Shown here: in pieces, positions 62,030 to 64,000 of the stretch | Layout of the letters: each line of letters opens with the position of its first letter | Numbering within the stretch: the stretch's first letter is position 1 | Assembly: GCF_900113605.1 (NCBI RefSeq) | Contig: NZ_FOPY01000008.1 | Coordinates: forward strand, 62,001 to 126,000 | Reading direction: 5' to 3' | Source of the DNA: Modicisalibacter xianhensis | Lineage (GTDB): Bacteria > Pseudomonadota > Gammaproteobacteria > Pseudomonadales > Halomonadaceae | DNA: 64,000 nt | Notes under the pieces: model-generated | Seen by the model: the letters and a program-made list of their open reading frames with translations, nothing else | The model's database searches: none | Told to the model about the DNA's origin: nothing | Position numbers and translations under genes: made by a program

Positions 62030-64000
62030 GTGAATCACGCGAGGCGGCACTTTCTTTATCGCATATTCAAGGCTGGAGCAGTCCTTACTGCAGCCCAGCA
62101 GGCTTGGGCAGGCAATGTCCTGTCGGGTCAGACAAAGAGTGCCTCTGCCCAAGAGGTACAAACCAACTATCCTGACGATCACCCAAATCACGCGGGGGAT
62201 ATTTCTGGCGCGCACGTGCACACCATGACAGGTCGGCAACCACTGCATAAGGCACTCGATGGTCGAGTGGTCAGCGTAGCTACACTCGAAGATCTGCGTG
62301 TGCTTCCAACCGATCAAATCGCAGAGGGAACCTTGGTCCGGGTGGCCGGATATCATGCCCCCGGAGATGATGGAGGTGGTCTTTTCACCCTCGTTACCAA
62401 GCTTGATGTTCCTCCAGACGATATCATCCATGTCATAGCCGCTGGGAAAAAACTCTGGCGACGCTGTCATCAAGGCTTCTTTACGAGTGCCCAGGCAGGT
62501 ATCAAGCGCGATGGCACACGAGAAGACGAAGCCTTGCAAAAAGCGATCAATACCGCCTTCGATCACAAGTTACGCTTTCATCTCTCCCATGGAGCCCACA
62601 CGCATGGAGGGATGATTTTAATTCCACATGATGTAGTCATCACAGGCTGTGGCAAGCACGAATCCTACTTTTACAATGACTTTCGAAATGCTGGACAGCG
62701 GGGTGTGATAGTGGGTACTTATGGGCCCGCCAACAGTTATATCCCTGCTTATCATCCTGAACATGTATATGGCCTTTCGCATACGGTCAGTAACCGGCTT
62801 TATGTAAAAAATTCCCAAGACTTCCAGGTAGGAGACATCATAGGCATAGAGGGCACCCGGCGGGTACGTAATACCAATTTATACTCACCCAATCAGATCA
62901 ATGAAGTAGCCTCAGTCCATGAAAAATACATCGTGGCCAGATATTTCATCGACGACGATTACGATGGCGGCAGAGTGATTCGCCTGAACCAGCCAGAGCT
63001 TACGGAGGGAGATACGTTTACCGATGCCACTGGGAGACAGTGGAACCTTCATGTTTCGGTAAATACCCGTATTACCAATGTAGGGTTCCGCCAGAAGGCT
63101 GGCTTTAGATGGCCTGCTGTCAACTTGAGCACCTACAAGACCGTGTTTGACAATTGCTCTTTTGGATCCAAGGAAGGCTACACTGCTGTATCAGGCAATC
63201 CTGTTGCGAGAACAGTCTTCAAAGACTGCGAGTTCTTATACTCTAGAAATGCTTGGGAGTTCGCCTATTACTCCCATGATACAGAAGTCATCAACCCAAC
63301 CATCCTAAGGGTAAAGAGCTCGCCATCCAACGCAGGAGATTACATTTGCCACGCCAACACCTCGGAGGGAGCCAAGCGTATTCATGTCAATGGCGGACAA
63401 CTGAATGATGGTGGACCCAGCGACAAGGACATCACCATGCTACAAACCGGGCCTGAATCCTCAATCCGCAACTTTACGATCACAACGTTTGGAAGGGGCG
63501 TCTGGGGAGATGCCTACGCCACCATGTCCGGCTGCACGATTATGTGGAAGAACGAATTTGGTATCGCCGGATTCAGTCACGGCTATGCCAATGATAATAT
63601 CGTAGTTTCGCAGAAAGGTTCGTCTGGTCACGCCATCCTTGTCGACAGGGGAACGTTCAAGAATAATGTACTGCGTAGTGTTGACGGGTCAAGACGCCAC
63701 TGCGACGTGTTGCAACCAGTTAATCGCCACACATTACGCACAGATGAAGATGGCAATAATACGTTCAAGTCAACGCCTGTATACTATAGCAGTTACTCGA
63801 ATAGCCTGCCGGCCGTGAACGGGCGCGCAACGATCGGCTTGCTCGAGCTTGCAGAGGGAACTATTGAGCAAGATAGTATCATTTCCTATGAAATGATGAT
63901 TGAAATACCTAACTCTGCCCACATAGATTTTCTTTTGAATGGTCAATCGCTACATACCATTCATGAAAATAACAGGGTCATTGGCATACACGGTAAAATT
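62030..64000 (+). CDS. Tat-exported right-handed beta-helix protein, pectate-lyase-3/tailspike-like (3' end outside window)
   Basis: 657 codons open to the window end. GTG 62030 has GAGG seven bases upstream. The N-terminus HARRHFLYRIFKAGAVLTAA, then QQAWA, is a twin-arginine signal peptide. Next comes VATLEDLRVLPTDQIAEGTL and VAGYHAPGDDGGGLFTLV (tailspike-like entry), then QAGIKRDGTREDEALQKAIN, the pectate-lyase-3 start, and repeated short beta strands (such as TRITNVGFRQKAGFRWP and KTVFDNCSFGSKEG). Likely cleaves or binds a polysaccharide outside the cell. The DNA is clearly AT-richer than the core genes. Active-site residues not assigned. Confidence 0.8.
   Translation, partial: MNHARRHFLYRIFKAGAVLTAAQQAWAGNVLSGQTKSASAQEVQTNYPDDHPNHAGDISGAHVHTMTGRQPLHKALDGRVVSVATLEDLRVLPTDQIAEGTLVRVAGYHAPGDDGGGLFTLVTKLDVPPDDIIHVIAAGKKLWRRCHQGFFTSAQAGIKRDGTREDEALQKAINTAFDHKLRFHLSHGAHTHGGMILIPHDVVITGCGKHESYFYNDFRNAGQRGVIVGTYGPANSYIPAYHPEHVYGLSHTVSNRLYVKNSQDFQVGDIIGIEGTRRVRNTNLYSPNQINEVASVHEKYIVARYFIDDDYDGGRVIRLNQPELTEGDTFTDATGRQWNLHVSVNTRITNVGFRQKAGFRWPAVNLSTYKTVFDNCSFGSKEGYTAVSGNPVARTVFKDCEFLYSRNAWEFAYYSHDTEVINPTILRVKSSPSNAGDYICHANTSEGAKRIHVNGGQLNDGGPSDKDITMLQTGPESSIRNFTITTFGRGVWGDAYATMSGCTIMWKNEFGIAGFSHGYANDNIVVSQKGSSGHAILVDRGTFKNNVLRSVDGSRRHCDVLQPVNRHTLRTDEDGNNTFKSTPVYYSSYSNSLPAVNGRATIGLLELAEGTIEQDSIISYEMMIEIPNSAHIDFLLNGQSLHTIHENNRVIGIHGKI

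Noticed and set aside
61934-62566. 210-codon minus-strand open frame near the right edge
   Set aside because: It overlaps the Tat-type beta-helix gene start on the other strand, which has a coherent signal peptide and domain; the minus frame has no recognisable domain.
1-64000. tRNA or rRNA genes
   Set aside because: I found no T-arm-type GGTTCGAAT motif in a cloverleaf context and no rRNA-like conserved sequence. A covariance search would settle it.

Overview
The window looks like a chromosomal segment of a moderately GC-rich (roughly 60%) gammaproteobacterium, most plausibly a Halomonadaceae-type halophile. The evidence is the conserved gene order mltD-gloB-yafS-rnhA-dnaQ next to a yejABEF transporter, the many cation/proton antiporters and sodium symporters, and protein sequences of gammaproteobacterial type throughout. 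The genus assignment is inference. I saw no rRNA, tRNA or CRISPR array.

Layout. 1-10 kb is accessory-like: a HipBA module running off the left edge, a secreted PQQ-type sugar dehydrogenase, a giant PilX-like protein, an L,D-transpeptidase, a quinone-reductase/UbiA fusion, a second HipBA module behind three operator-like repeats spaced exactly 49 bp, and a two-gene chromate transporter. 10-17 kb is mostly metabolic: a sodium/solute symporter with its small DUF3311-like partner, a Yip1 protein, a zinc alcohol dehydrogenase, glutaminase and glutaryl-CoA dehydrogenase. 17.4-21 kb carries a Gln/Asn-rich secreted protein and a cell-envelope or stress-type cluster (DUF3618, holin-like, coiled-coil membrane protein). 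21-24 kb has an NMN-deamidase plus NAD synthetase pair and a CPA1 antiporter.

24-35 kb is a plastic zone. Two divergent copies of an unrecognised HTH-like protein family lie about 10 kb apart. Between them are a frameshifted orphan histidine kinase, a mannose isomerase/AGE-family epimerase, an intact IS200/IS605 element (tnpA and tnpB divergent), the stump of a sugar ABC-transporter ATPase, a SulP transporter and an unusual chemoreceptor. 35-57 kb is core: rarD, omega-amidase, rsuA, HhH-GPD protein, yejFEBA, mltD, gloB, yafS, rnhA, dnaQ, nudC, sohB, prpE, yhhQ behind a probable preQ1-I riboswitch, ybfF, a DEDDh/GIY-YIG nuclease fusion and an NMT1-type binding protein.

57-64 kb has a K+/H+ antiporter and then several short unknown genes. 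It ends in an AT-richer region with a Tat-exported beta-helix (pectate-lyase/tailspike-like) protein that is open at the right edge and probably horizontally acquired.

Functional links visible from the layout: CinA-type deamidase with NadE (NAD recycling); DnaQ with NudC (overlapping stop/start); YafV with RsuA (overlapping); YejABEF oligopeptide import beside the MltD murein hydrolase; and queuosine-precursor import under a preQ1 switch. The strongest leads for something undescribed are the 49-bp operator triplet of the second HipBA, the unknown HTH paralogue pair, the reductase-prenyltransferase fusion, the TnpB lacking the usual RuvC-II glutamate, and the palindrome-controlled Gln/Asn-rich protein.
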